From: Maritimibacter alkaliphilus HTCC2654
Lineage (GTDB): Bacteria > Pseudomonadota > Alphaproteobacteria > Rhodobacterales > Rhodobacteraceae
NCBI RefSeq assembly: GCF_000152805.1
Contig: NZ_CH902578.1
Span: forward strand, 2,317,074 to 2,381,073
Direction: 5' to 3'
Length of the DNA: 64,000 nucleotides
This document shows, piece after piece, positions 44,156 to 52,126 of the stretch. Numbering within the stretch: the first letter of the stretch is position 1; each line of letters opens with the position of its first letter. Both the position numbers and the translations under genes were made by a program. The notes below the pieces were generated by a model. That model had not been told where the DNA came from. It did not search any database and saw only the letters and a list, made by a program, of their open reading frames with translations.

Positions 44156-44806
44156 ATGAGCGCGCCGGGACATCGCCGGGGCTTCGAGGAAACGGCCATC
44201 GCCATTCTTCTGGGCCTCATGACCACCGTGACATTCGTCAACGTGGTCCTTCGCTACGTTTTCAATGAATCGCTGATCTGGGGGCTCGAGATCACGCTGA
44301 TCCTGTTCGCCTGGCTCGTCATCTTCGGGGTCAGCTACGGGGTGCGCGTGACGATGCACCTGGGCGTCGATGCGATCACCGGTCTTCTGTCGGCCGGACC
44401 GCGCCGCACGCTGGCACTGATCTCGGCGGCCATCTGCCTCGTCTACGCCTTCCTTCTGCTCAAGGGTGCTTGGGATTACTGGGCGCCCTATGCAGGCATG
44501 TGGCAGACCGAGGGGCGCTGGTTCCCGCTGGGCTTCGATACCGGCACCCGCGACCGCGCGTTTTACATGACCGATCAGGTGCCGATGCCCGGCTTCCTCA
44601 AGTTTCTCGAGGACTGGATCAACATGGGCGAGGAATACGACAAGCTTCCGCGCGTCATTCCTTACGCGATCCTGCCCGTGGGCATGGCGCTTCTGCTCTT
44701 TCGCTTCATTCAGGCCACCATCGGCATCGTGCGTGGCCATTCCGACAGCCTCATCGTTTCCCACGAGATGGAAGACGATGTCGAAGCCGCCCGTGTGGAG
44801 GACTGA
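44156..44806 (+). CDS. TRAP transporter small permease (DctQ family)
   Basis: A 216-residue membrane protein with four transmembrane helices (about 12-32, 50-68, 85-105, 168-188). Family blocks are VVLRYVFNESLIWGLEITLILFAWLVIFG and VRVTMHLGVDAI (about residues 30-78). A longer hydrophilic loop than usual lies between helices 3 and 4 (about 106-165). It supports the large permease in the inner membrane. Its stop is three bases before the large-permease ATG. Confidence 0.93.
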   Translation: MSAPGHRRGFEETAIAILLGLMTTVTFVNVVLRYVFNESLIWGLEITLILFAWLVIFGVSYGVRVTMHLGVDAITGLLSAGPRRTLALISAAICLVYAFLLLKGAWDYWAPYAGMWQTEGRWFPLGFDTGTRDRAFYMTDQVPMPGFLKFLEDWINMGEEYDKLPRVIPYAILPVGMALLLFRFIQATIGIVRGHSDSLIVSHEMEDDVEAARVED

Positions 44807-44809
44807 TCC

Positions 44810-46207
44810 ATGGACGTCGCACTTCTCTTTGTCCTGATCATCGGGCTTCTGCTGATCGGCGTGCCGATCGCCATTGCGCTCGGCTTCTCGTCGGTGCTTT
44901 TCCTGCTGGTCTTCTCGGAAACCTCGCTCGCCTCGGTGGCGCAGAGTTTCTATCAGGCGATGGCGGGTCACTACACGCTGCTCGCGATCCCGTTCTTCAT
45001 CCTCGCGTCGAGTTTCATGTCGACGGGCGGGGTGGCGCAACGGATCATCCGCTTCGCCATCGCGGTCGTGGGCCACTTCCGCGGCGGTCTGGCCATCGCG
45101 GGCGTCTTCGCCTGTATGCTCTTCGCCGCCCTCTCCGGCTCGTCGCCCGCCACCGTGGTCGCCATCGGTTCCATCGTCATCGCGGCGATGCGCCAACAGG
45201 GCTACACCAAGGACTTCGCGGCAGGCGTCATCGCCAACGCGGGCACGCTGGGCATCCTGATCCCGCCGTCCATCGTCATGGTCGTCTATGCCTCGTCCGT
45301 CGAAGTCTCGGTGGGCCGGATGTTCCTGGCAGGCGTCATCCCCGGCATCCTCGCGGGACTGATGCTGATGATCGCGATCTACGTCATCGCGCGCATCCGC
45401 AACATGCCCGCGGGCAGCTTCGCGGGCTGGCGCGAGATCTACATGTCCTTCCGTGACGCGATCTGGGGTCTGCTCCTGATCGTCATCATCATGGTCGGCA
45501 TCTACGGCATTCCCGGCATCACCGGCGCGATCTTCACGCCGACCGAAGCCGCCGCCGTCGCATCGATCTACGCCTTCATCGTGGCGACCTTCATCTACCG
45601 CGACATGGGTCCGCTCGCCGAGAAGAACAACGATGGCGTCAAGAAGTCGCTTTTGTCCAAGCCGCAGGCGATCATCACGTCGCTGTGGCACCGCGACACC
45701 CGCGACACGCTGTTCGAGGCAGGCAAGCTGACCATCACCCTGATGTTCATCATCGCCAACGCGCTGATCCTGAAGCACGTGCTGACCGACGAACAGATCC
45801 CGCAACAGATCGCCAATGCGATGCTGTCGGCGGGCTTCGGCAAGATCATGTTCCTGATCATCGTAAACCTGATCCTGCTGATCGGCGGTCAGTTCATGGA
45901 ACCCTCGGGCCTCATCGTGATCGTCGCCCCGCTGGTGTTCCCGATCGCCATCGAACTGGGCGTGGACCCGATCCACCTCGGCATCATCATGGTCGTGAAC
46001 ATGGAAATCGGGATGATCACGCCGCCCGTCGGCCTGAACCTCTTCGTGACCTCGGGCGTGGCCGGGATGCCGATGATGAAAGTGGTGCGCGCGGCGCTTC
46101 CCTTCCTCGCGATCCTCTTCGTCTTCCTCATCATGGTGACCTACATCCCGATCATATCGACATGGCTGCCGACATTGATGATGGGACCAGAGATCATCAC
46201 CAACTGA
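44810..46207 (+). CDS. TRAP transporter large permease (DctM family)
   Basis: A 465-residue sodium-coupled transporter subunit with about 12 helices. Typical blocks are GHYTLLAIPFFILASSFMSTGGVAQRI, FAALSGSSPATVVAIGSIVI, GILIPPSIVMVVYA, TPTEAAAVASIYA and MITPPVGLNLFVTSGVA. It ends the dctPQM operon and is followed by a strong terminator. The length is slightly above the common ~427 residues because of an extended cytoplasmic loop near residue 265-300. Confidence 0.95.
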   Translation: MDVALLFVLIIGLLLIGVPIAIALGFSSVLFLLVFSETSLASVAQSFYQAMAGHYTLLAIPFFILASSFMSTGGVAQRIIRFAIAVVGHFRGGLAIAGVFACMLFAALSGSSPATVVAIGSIVIAAMRQQGYTKDFAAGVIANAGTLGILIPPSIVMVVYASSVEVSVGRMFLAGVIPGILAGLMLMIAIYVIARIRNMPAGSFAGWREIYMSFRDAIWGLLLIVIIMVGIYGIPGITGAIFTPTEAAAVASIYAFIVATFIYRDMGPLAEKNNDGVKKSLLSKPQAIITSLWHRDTRDTLFEAGKLTITLMFIIANALILKHVLTDEQIPQQIANAMLSAGFGKIMFLIIVNLILLIGGQFMEPSGLIVIVAPLVFPIAIELGVDPIHLGIIMVVNMEIGMITPPVGLNLFVTSGVAGMPMMKVVRAALPFLAILFVFLIMVTYIPIISTWLPTLMMGPEIITN

Positions 46208-46211
46208 CGAC

Positions 46212-46240
46212 AAAGGCCGGGGCAAATCCCCGGCCTTTCT
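46212..46240 (+). terminator. Terminator of the dctPQM operon
   Basis: An 11-bp stem AAAGGCCGGGG/CCCCGGCCTTT (46212-46222 with 46228-46238, loop CAAAT), then TCTCCTT. The symmetric A/T ends may let it work for the convergent operon too. Confidence 0.85.
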
Positions 46241-46270
46241 CCTTGATGCCTGATCCGGCTTTCCGGTCCT

Positions 46271-46310
46271 GAAATATCCCGGGGGTGCGGGGGCAGCGCC
46301 CCCGCCCGGG
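46271..46310. repeat. Palindromic intergenic element, copy 2
   Basis: GAAATATCCCGGGGG followed by an 8-bp stem (46287-46294 with 46298-46305, loop AGC). It is the reverse-orientation relative of the element at 12742-12780 and again sits between convergent operons. Confidence 0.65.
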
Positions 46311-46334
46311 TCGGGCCGGTTCACCGGCTCGAAA

Positions 46335-47153
46335 TCAGCCCGGGGCCCGCTCTGCCCAACCCGCGAAAATCTTCTCGAGCGCCACGACGATGTAGTAGAG
46401 AACGATCCCCAGCAGCGCCAAGGCGATCAGCACCGCGAACATGAGCGGATAGTCCGAGTTGGTCTTTCCGCTGTCGAAGAGCGCGCCAAGCCCGCGCCCG
46501 TGGGGCGAGACGATCTCCATCAGGTTGGTGCCGATGAAGGCCAGCGTCACCGCGACCTTCAGCGCGCCGAAGAACTCCGGCAGGGTCTTGGGCAGCGCGA
46601 TCTTCCAGAAGATCGTCGCCTGTTTCGCGCCCAGCGCGCGCAGGATGTCGCGATACTCCGGCTCCAGCGTCGACAGGCCGATACTGACCGAGACGGCGAT
46701 GGGGAAGAACGAGATCATGAAGGCCATGAGGATCGTGTTGAAGTTGTGCTCGCCCACGAACATCAGCGCGACGATGGGCACCACGGTCGCCTTGGGGATG
46801 GCGTTGAACCCGACGAGCAGCGGGTAAAGCGCATCGCGCATCAGGCGCGAAAACCCCATTATCATGCCGAGGAACAGGCCGACGATCACGGCCAGCACCA
46901 ACCCCACGACCGTCCGCCACAGGGTCTGCCAGCCCATCGTGATGAACAGGCCCCAGTATTTCGCGTAAGCCGGAGGCAGGTCCGAGGGTGAGGCCATGAC
47001 GTAGTTCGGCCAGCCGTTCACCCAGACGAGCAACTCCCAAAAGACGAGGAACACCACCATCGCGGCGATCGGGGCCAGAACCGCGCGGCTGGTCAGGGCC
47101 TTGACGAATGAGCCGCCGGGCGTCGACGGTTTCAGATCGGGTACGTAAGCCAT
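46335..47153 (-). CDS. ABC transporter permease (NMT1/SsuC-TauC type)
   Basis: A 272-residue inner-membrane permease with six helices. The EAA loop that docks on the ATPase is EYRDILRALGAKQATIFWKIALPKTLPEFFGAL (about residues 165-200). The type is that of importers for nitrate/sulfonate/pyrimidine-precursor/riboflavin-like compounds. It overlaps the ATPase gene by one base. Operon order: binding protein, ATPase, permease. Confidence 0.92.
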   Translation of the reverse strand: MAYVPDLKPSTPGGSFVKALTSRAVLAPIAAMVVFLVFWELLVWVNGWPNYVMASPSDLPPAYAKYWGLFITMGWQTLWRTVVGLVLAVIVGLFLGMIMGFSRLMRDALYPLLVGFNAIPKATVVPIVALMFVGEHNFNTILMAFMISFFPIAVSVSIGLSTLEPEYRDILRALGAKQATIFWKIALPKTLPEFFGALKVAVTLAFIGTNLMEIVSPHGRGLGALFDSGKTNSDYPLMFAVLIALALLGIVLYYIVVALEKIFAGWAERAPG

Positions 47154-47935
47154 TATGCAGCGGCCCTTCCTTGGGCCACTTCGATCTGGTGGCGCAGAAT
47201 GTTCAGCATCTCCGCCGCTTCCGGCGTGTAAAGGTGGTCGAGGTCGCGGGGGCCGGTGTTGGGCACATCGAGCACGTATTGAGTCATGGCCGGGCGCTGG
47301 CTCAGCACCACCACCTGATCGGCCAGAAAGATCGACTCGCGCAGGTCATGGGTGATGAGGACACCTGTGAACGGTTCCTCCTCCTTCACCTTGTGCATGG
47401 TCTGCCATAGGTCTTCGCGCGTGAAGGCATCGAGCGCGCCGAAGGGTTCATCGAGGATCAGAACTTCCGGCTTGTGAACCAACGCGCGGCACAGCGACGC
47501 CCGCTGGCGCATCCCGCCCGACAATTCCGAGGGGCGCTTATCCCCGAACCCCGTCAGGCCGACGAGGTCGAGCAGGTAATTCGCGCGCTCCTTCTGTTCG
47601 GCCTTGGTCATCTTGGTCGAGACGATTTCGAGCGGCAGCATGATGTTTTCCAGAATGGTCCGCCATTCCAGCATCACCGGGTTCTGGAACGCCATCCCGA
47701 CGGTCGAGCGGGGGCCGGTCACCACCTCGCCATGCACCATCACGCGGCCCTCGTCCGGCTTCATCAGCCCGGCGATCAGACGGGTCAGCGTGGATTTCCC
47801 GCAGCCCGACGGGCCGACGACGGCGACGAAGCCGCCTTCGTTCACCGACACCTCCAGCCTGTTCAGAACCGGAAGCGGCCCTTTGGCGGTCTTGTAGGCG
47901 TGGCGCACGCCCTCGATTTTTATCATTGGGTACAT
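47153..47935 (-). CDS. ABC transporter ATP-binding protein
   Basis: A 260-residue ATPase of the SsuB/TauB/NrtD type. The start is the ATG at 47935 (MYPMIKIEGVRHAY). Walker A GPSGCGKSTLTRL lies near residue 43. The Q-loop is AFQNPVMLEWRT, the signature LSGGMRQRASLCRALV and Walker B VLILDEPFGALD, with the switch histidine in LITHDLRESIFLAD. It energises the permease encoded downstream, with which it overlaps by one base. Confidence 0.93.
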   Translation of the reverse strand: MYPMIKIEGVRHAYKTAKGPLPVLNRLEVSVNEGGFVAVVGPSGCGKSTLTRLIAGLMKPDEGRVMVHGEVVTGPRSTVGMAFQNPVMLEWRTILENIMLPLEIVSTKMTKAEQKERANYLLDLVGLTGFGDKRPSELSGGMRQRASLCRALVHKPEVLILDEPFGALDAFTREDLWQTMHKVKEEEPFTGVLITHDLRESIFLADQVVVLSQRPAMTQYVLDVPNTGPRDLDHLYTPEAAEMLNILRHQIEVAQGRAAA

Positions 47936-47963
47936 GGTCCCACCCCTTTCCCCGGAACGGATT

Positions 47964-47991
47964 CCGGGCGCGAGGTGCCCCCCGCGCCCGG
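47964..47991 (-). other. Intercistronic hairpin after NMT1-type binding-protein gene
   Basis: A 9-bp stem CCGGGCGCG/CGCGCCCGG (47964-47972 with 47983-47991), no U-tract, between the binding-protein and ATPase genes. Confidence 0.6.
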
Positions 47992-47999
47992 CAATAGGA

Positions 48000-49004
48000 T
48001 CACTCCAGCGAGAAGCCGCCTTCGGGAAGGTATTCCTCGGTGAAATAGAGCGACGCATCGGGTTCGTTCTGGAACTCGTAGGTCAGTTTGATCTGCTCGA
48101 TGGCGCTGTCCATCCGCGCCTCGTCGATGGTGCCGAAGGCGGTCATCGCGGCTTCGGTGGCGACGTTCGCGTCGATGGACAGTTGCAGACGGCGGGTTTC
48201 CAGATCGGCATCCGCCGCCGGGTTCCGCTCCATCAGGCTGGTGACAGCGGTCGCCGGATCGGCGATTGCGTCTTTCCAACCCATCGCGACGGCTTCCAGG
48301 AAGCCTTTGACCACGTCCGGGTTTTCGGCGGCGAAGTCGGTGTTCACGATGATCGCGTTGCCGTAAAGGTCGACGCCGTAATCAGCCATGAGCAGGGTGA
48401 CGAGGTCATCCTCTTCCACACCCAGACGCGCGGCGTTCAGGTAGGAGGTGAACGAAAACCCGGTGATCGAGGCGACGTTGCCCTCGGCCAGCATCGGTTC
48501 GCGGGTCGGGAAACCCACGGGTTCCACCGTGATCGCCTCCATGTCGAGCTCGTTCTCGGCGGCGAAGATCGGGAACTGCGCCCAGGCGCCATCGGGCGGC
48601 GGCGCGCCCAGCACCTTGCCCTCAAGCGACTTCGGGTCGTCGGTGATGCCCAGCGAGGCCCGGCCGATCACGGCGAACGGCGGCTTGTCGTAGATCATCA
48701 TCACGCCAGTCACGGGCGCGCCGGGGTTCTGGTCGAGGAACTTGATGACCGAGTTGATGTCGGCGAACCCGATGGGGAACGCCCCGGTGGCGATTTTCGG
48801 GATCGCGTCGAGCGACCCGGCGCCTTCCGAAATCTCGACCGACAGCCCTTTTTCTTCGAAATATCCTTTGTCGATAGCGACGAAATACGGGGCGGCCGGG
48901 CCCTCGAATTTCCAGTCCAGCGCGAAAGGAACGTCGGTCTGGGCCGACGCGGCACCACCGATCAGCGTCAGGGCGGCGGCGGTTAGAACAGCGCGATGAA
49001 ACAC
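48000..49004 (-). CDS. ABC transporter substrate-binding protein (NMT1/THI5-like)
   Basis: A 334-residue periplasmic protein. The GTG at 49004 follows GGGAGA and directly gives a signal peptide (FHRAVLTAAALTLIGGAASA); upstream codons do not look coding. The mature part begins FALDWKFEGPAAPYFVAIDKGYFEEKGL, typical of the NMT1/THI5-like fold, with EGAGSLDAIPKIATGAFPIGFADINSV (about 55-85) and KVLGAPPPDGAWAQFP. Relatives bind pyrimidine precursors, flavins or sulfonates. Nothing nearby fixes the ligand. It is the first gene of a three-gene importer operon with a 14-bp palindrome upstream. Confidence 0.88.
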   Translation of the reverse strand: MFHRAVLTAAALTLIGGAASAQTDVPFALDWKFEGPAAPYFVAIDKGYFEEKGLSVEISEGAGSLDAIPKIATGAFPIGFADINSVIKFLDQNPGAPVTGVMMIYDKPPFAVIGRASLGITDDPKSLEGKVLGAPPPDGAWAQFPIFAAENELDMEAITVEPVGFPTREPMLAEGNVASITGFSFTSYLNAARLGVEEDDLVTLLMADYGVDLYGNAIIVNTDFAAENPDVVKGFLEAVAMGWKDAIADPATAVTSLMERNPAADADLETRRLQLSIDANVATEAAMTAFGTIDEARMDSAIEQIKLTYEFQNEPDASLYFTEEYLPEGGFSLE

Positions 49005-49042
49005 GATTGAGTCTCCCTTGTTTTCAAAGCCTCGGAACCATT

Positions 49043-49056
49043 GTTTCAATTGAAAC
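49043..49056. promoter_or_regulatory. Perfect 14-bp palindrome upstream of the NMT1-type operon
   Basis: GTTTCAATTGAAAC, 39 bases upstream of the GTG start of the binding-protein gene. It is perfectly symmetric and AT-rich, a likely operator for a dimeric repressor. Confidence 0.5.
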
Positions 49057-49132
49057 GGGCGGTCCAGAATATCCGTGCCCTTTTCAGGCGTTCGGAAGGC
49101 GTGCCTTAGGATTGCACACTTCGTGTCAACGT

Positions 49133-49157
49133 TTGCCTAAAATTTGACCTCAGGCAA
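49133..49157. promoter_or_regulatory. Inverted repeat TTGCCT/AGGCAA downstream of nasA
   Basis: TTGCCT (49133-49138) and AGGCAA (49152-49157) just after the nasA stop and about 130 bases before the next operon. It may be a weak terminator stem or a regulator site. Confidence 0.3.
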
Positions 49158-49166
49158 TGCTGCCGA

Positions 49167-51794
49167 TCACTCGGCGGCCTGCGGGCGCAGATGAGCCTCC
49201 AGCAGCGCGCCAAGCTCGGCGCGGCAGGAGCCGCAATTCGTTCCGGCCTGAAGCTGCGCGCCGATGGCATCGACGCTCATCAGTCGGTGCTCTTCGATGG
49301 CCGCGACGATGGTGTTCAGCCCGACGCCAAAGCACGAACAGATCGTCGGCCCCGGATCGGGCATGTCGGCGGGCGCCCGGCCTGACAGCGCGGCGGGCGC
49401 GTCGGTGCCGACGAGACCGGCCAGAAAATCCCGGGTGATCGCCGCAGGCTCGCGCGAGATGAACAGGGCGGCCTCCAGCCGACCATTCACGGTGAAGGCA
49501 AAGCGGTGGATGCCCCGCGTGGGGTCTTCGACTGCCTGAACTTCAGCACCCGTATCGAACAGATCGCGCGCAAAATCCTCCCAATTCGCAGGCGTCGTCA
49601 GCCCGGCGAGTTCGGCGCGATACCCGGCATCGGTGCGGGTGCGCGTCCAGTATTCGGCTTTTGGGGACAGGTCGCGCGACGACACGGCGAACCCGTACCA
49701 CGCAGCTTCGAAAGGCTCGACGCTGACGGTTGCGGCCTTGCTTTCCGGCTGCCCCGACACCGGGTCCACGTGCCCCGGCACCAGCGCATCGACGCGGGCC
49801 GACGGCGCGGTTTCACCCGTCCAGTGCATCGGCGCGAACACCTGACCGGGGCGCACCGCATCGGTGACCAGCGCGCGCAGAATGGCCGCGCCGTGATCGT
49901 TCGCCACCCTGACCAGCGCCGCGGGTTTCAGCCCCAACGCGCGGGCGTCTTTCGGGTGAATTTCAAGAAACGGCTCCGGCAGATGGGCGGATAGACGCGG
50001 CGACTTGGCGGTGCGCGTCATGGTGTGCCACTGGTCGCGCACCCGGCCGGTGTTGAAACGGAAGGGCCGTGCATCGGACAGACCCGACACCGGCGCACGA
50101 TGCGACACCGGAACCATCCGCGCCTTGCCATCGGGGGTGAAAAACCGCCCGTCGCCGAAGAACCGCCCGCCGCTGCGCGTGGCCGACACAGGCCAGCGCA
50201 CCGGGGCGAGCGCGTCGTATTCCGCGTCGCTCAGTTCGGCCAACGCCGAGATGTCGAAATCGCGCCCGAAACGCGCGGCCAGACCGGAAAGCGCGGCATA
50301 CTCGCGGAAAATCTCGGCGGGCGACTGGAAATCGAAGGCAGCGCCCCAGCCCATGCGCCGCCCGACCTCGGCGATGATCTCCCAATCCGGGCGGGCCTCA
50401 CCCGGCGGAGGCAACGCGGCCCTCTGGCGGCTGATCGTCCGGTCGGAGTTGGTCACCGTCCCCGACTTTTCGCCCCATGCCGCCGCAGGCAGCAGCACGT
50501 CGGCCAGTCGCGCGGTATCGGTCCGGTCGGTCACGTCGCTCACCACCACGAAATCGCAGCCCGCGATGGCATCGCGCACCCGGTCGGCATCCGGCATCGA
50601 AACCGCCGGATTCGTATGGATGATCCAGAGCGCCTTGATGTTCCCCTCGCCCACGGCGCGGAACATATCGACGGCCTTCAGCCCGGCAGCTTCGGGCATT
50701 TCAGGCGAGGTCCAGAAATCCTGCACCGTCGCGCGGTGTTCGGCGTTTTCCAGATCGAGATGACAGGTCAGCATGTTCGCCAGCCCGCCCACCTCACGCC
50801 CGCCCATCGCGTTGGGCTGACCCGTGACCGAGAACGGCCCCATCCCGACCCGCCCGATCCGGCCTGTCGCGAGATGACAATTCAGGATCGCGTTCACCTT
50901 GTCCGTGCCCGAGGTCGACTGGTTCACACCCTGGGAAAAGACCGTGACGACCTTCTCGGTCCCGCACCACAGATCGAAAAAGGCCCGGAGCTCGGCCTCG
51001 CCAAGCCCCGTGGCCGACAGATCGTCTCCGGCGGCGGAAACGAGAGCCTCCTCAAGCCCGGTGACGTTTTCGGCAAAGGCGTGGTCGATCTTTCCACGCA
51101 GGGAGACTTCATTGAGCAGCCCGTTGAACAGCGCCACGTCGCCACCCGGCGCGACGGCAAGGTGCAGGTCGGCCCCGTCGCAGGACGCGGTGCGGCGCGG
51201 GTCGATGACCACCAGCTTCGTGCCACGCTTTTTGCGCGCCGCGATGATCCGCTGGTAAAGCACCGGATGACACCATGCGAGGTTCGACCCCGTGAGGACG
51301 ATCAGGTCGGCCTCTTCCAGATCGTCATAGGTGCCGGGCACCGTATCGGTCCCGAAGGCCCGCTTGTGCCCCGCGACGGTCGAGGCCATGCACAGGCGCG
51401 AGTTGGTGTCGATGTTCGCCGTGCCGAAGTAGCCTTTGGCGAGCTTGTTCGCGACGTAGTAATCCTCGGTCAGCAACTGGCCCGAGACATAGAGCGCCAC
51501 GCTATCGGGGCCGTGCTTGGCGATGGTGTCGCCGAACCGCTCCGCGACCAGATCAAGCGCCTCGTCCCAACCCGCCGAGCGCGCGCCGATGCGCGGGCTC
51601 ATCAGCCGGTCGTCCAGCCCAAGGGTCTGGCCAAGTTGCGAACCTTTGGAGCACAGCTTGCCCCGGTTCGCCGGATGCGCCGGGTCGCCCTTGACCTCCA
51701 TCCCGCCCTGCCCGTCGGGGCGAAGCAGCACGCCGCAACCCACCCCGCAATAAGGGCAGGTCGAGCGGATCTCGGGCAGGCCCGTCCCGTCCAT
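49167..51794 (-). CDS. nasA: Assimilatory nitrate reductase, catalytic subunit
   Basis: An 875-residue molybdenum bis-MGD enzyme reducing nitrate to nitrite in the cytoplasm. The N-terminal 4Fe-4S site is CPYCGVGCGVLL with the fourth Cys in GKLCSKG. The molybdopterin domains follow (NSRLCMASTVAGHKRAFG, VLTGSNLAWCHPVLYQR, NAMGGREVGGL). The C-terminal ~60 residues add a BFD-like 2Fe-2S domain (ICSCFGVGLNT and GTNCGSCRAEL), as in Klebsiella-type NasA. No Tat signal is present. It is the last gene of the nas operon and overlaps nirD by one base. No separate flavoprotein reductase gene lies in the cluster. Confidence 0.95.
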   Translation of the reverse strand: MDGTGLPEIRSTCPYCGVGCGVLLRPDGQGGMEVKGDPAHPANRGKLCSKGSQLGQTLGLDDRLMSPRIGARSAGWDEALDLVAERFGDTIAKHGPDSVALYVSGQLLTEDYYVANKLAKGYFGTANIDTNSRLCMASTVAGHKRAFGTDTVPGTYDDLEEADLIVLTGSNLAWCHPVLYQRIIAARKKRGTKLVVIDPRRTASCDGADLHLAVAPGGDVALFNGLLNEVSLRGKIDHAFAENVTGLEEALVSAAGDDLSATGLGEAELRAFFDLWCGTEKVVTVFSQGVNQSTSGTDKVNAILNCHLATGRIGRVGMGPFSVTGQPNAMGGREVGGLANMLTCHLDLENAEHRATVQDFWTSPEMPEAAGLKAVDMFRAVGEGNIKALWIIHTNPAVSMPDADRVRDAIAGCDFVVVSDVTDRTDTARLADVLLPAAAWGEKSGTVTNSDRTISRQRAALPPPGEARPDWEIIAEVGRRMGWGAAFDFQSPAEIFREYAALSGLAARFGRDFDISALAELSDAEYDALAPVRWPVSATRSGGRFFGDGRFFTPDGKARMVPVSHRAPVSGLSDARPFRFNTGRVRDQWHTMTRTAKSPRLSAHLPEPFLEIHPKDARALGLKPAALVRVANDHGAAILRALVTDAVRPGQVFAPMHWTGETAPSARVDALVPGHVDPVSGQPESKAATVSVEPFEAAWYGFAVSSRDLSPKAEYWTRTRTDAGYRAELAGLTTPANWEDFARDLFDTGAEVQAVEDPTRGIHRFAFTVNGRLEAALFISREPAAITRDFLAGLVGTDAPAALSGRAPADMPDPGPTICSCFGVGLNTIVAAIEEHRLMSVDAIGAQLQAGTNCGSCRAELGALLEAHLRPQAAE

Positions 51795-52126
51795 CAGGCC
51801 GCGCTCCTCGCAGCGAGTTCGGTGATGTCGAGGAACAGCCGACCCCCGTCGACACGGATCGGATAGGTCGCGATCACGCCCTCGTCCGCCCCCTGCGCCT
51901 CGCCGGTTTCGAGGCTGAAGACCCAGTTATGGAGCGGACAGGTCACCTTGTTGCCGTGCACGATGCCCTCGGACAGCGGTCCGCCCTTGTGGGGGCAACG
52001 ATCCGAGGCCGCGAAGACCTCGTCGCTCGCCGTGCGGAACACCGCCACGCAGCCCGCATGGGTTTTCACAAGACGCGCGCCCCGTTCAGGGATGTCGTCG
52101 ATATGGCCGATGTCGATCCAGTTCAT
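51794..52126 (-). CDS. nirD: Nitrite reductase (NADH) small subunit
   Basis: A 110-residue Rieske-fold protein starting at the ATG at 52126 (MNWIDIGHIDDIPERGARLV), which overlaps the nirB stop (ATGA). Longer readings upstream are spurious. Both Rieske ligand pairs are intact: SDRCPHKGGPL (C-x-H) and TCPLHNWVFSLETG (C-x2-H). It can therefore probably bind a 2Fe-2S cluster, unlike the enterobacterial NirD, which has lost the ligands. It works with NirB to reduce nitrite to ammonium. Confidence 0.94.
   Translation of the reverse strand: MNWIDIGHIDDIPERGARLVKTHAGCVAVFRTASDEVFAASDRCPHKGGPLSEGIVHGNKVTCPLHNWVFSLETGEAQGADEGVIATYPIRVDGGRLFLDITELAARSAA

Noticed and set aside
42709-44241. N-terminal extension of the FadE gene through the dctP-like gene
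   Set aside because: Normal FadE start is at 42708 and the extension is antisense to a certain gene.
44060-46324. Minus-strand open frame of 754 codons opposite the dctQM genes
   Set aside because: His/Asp/Arg-rich shadow of hydrophobic membrane-protein genes.
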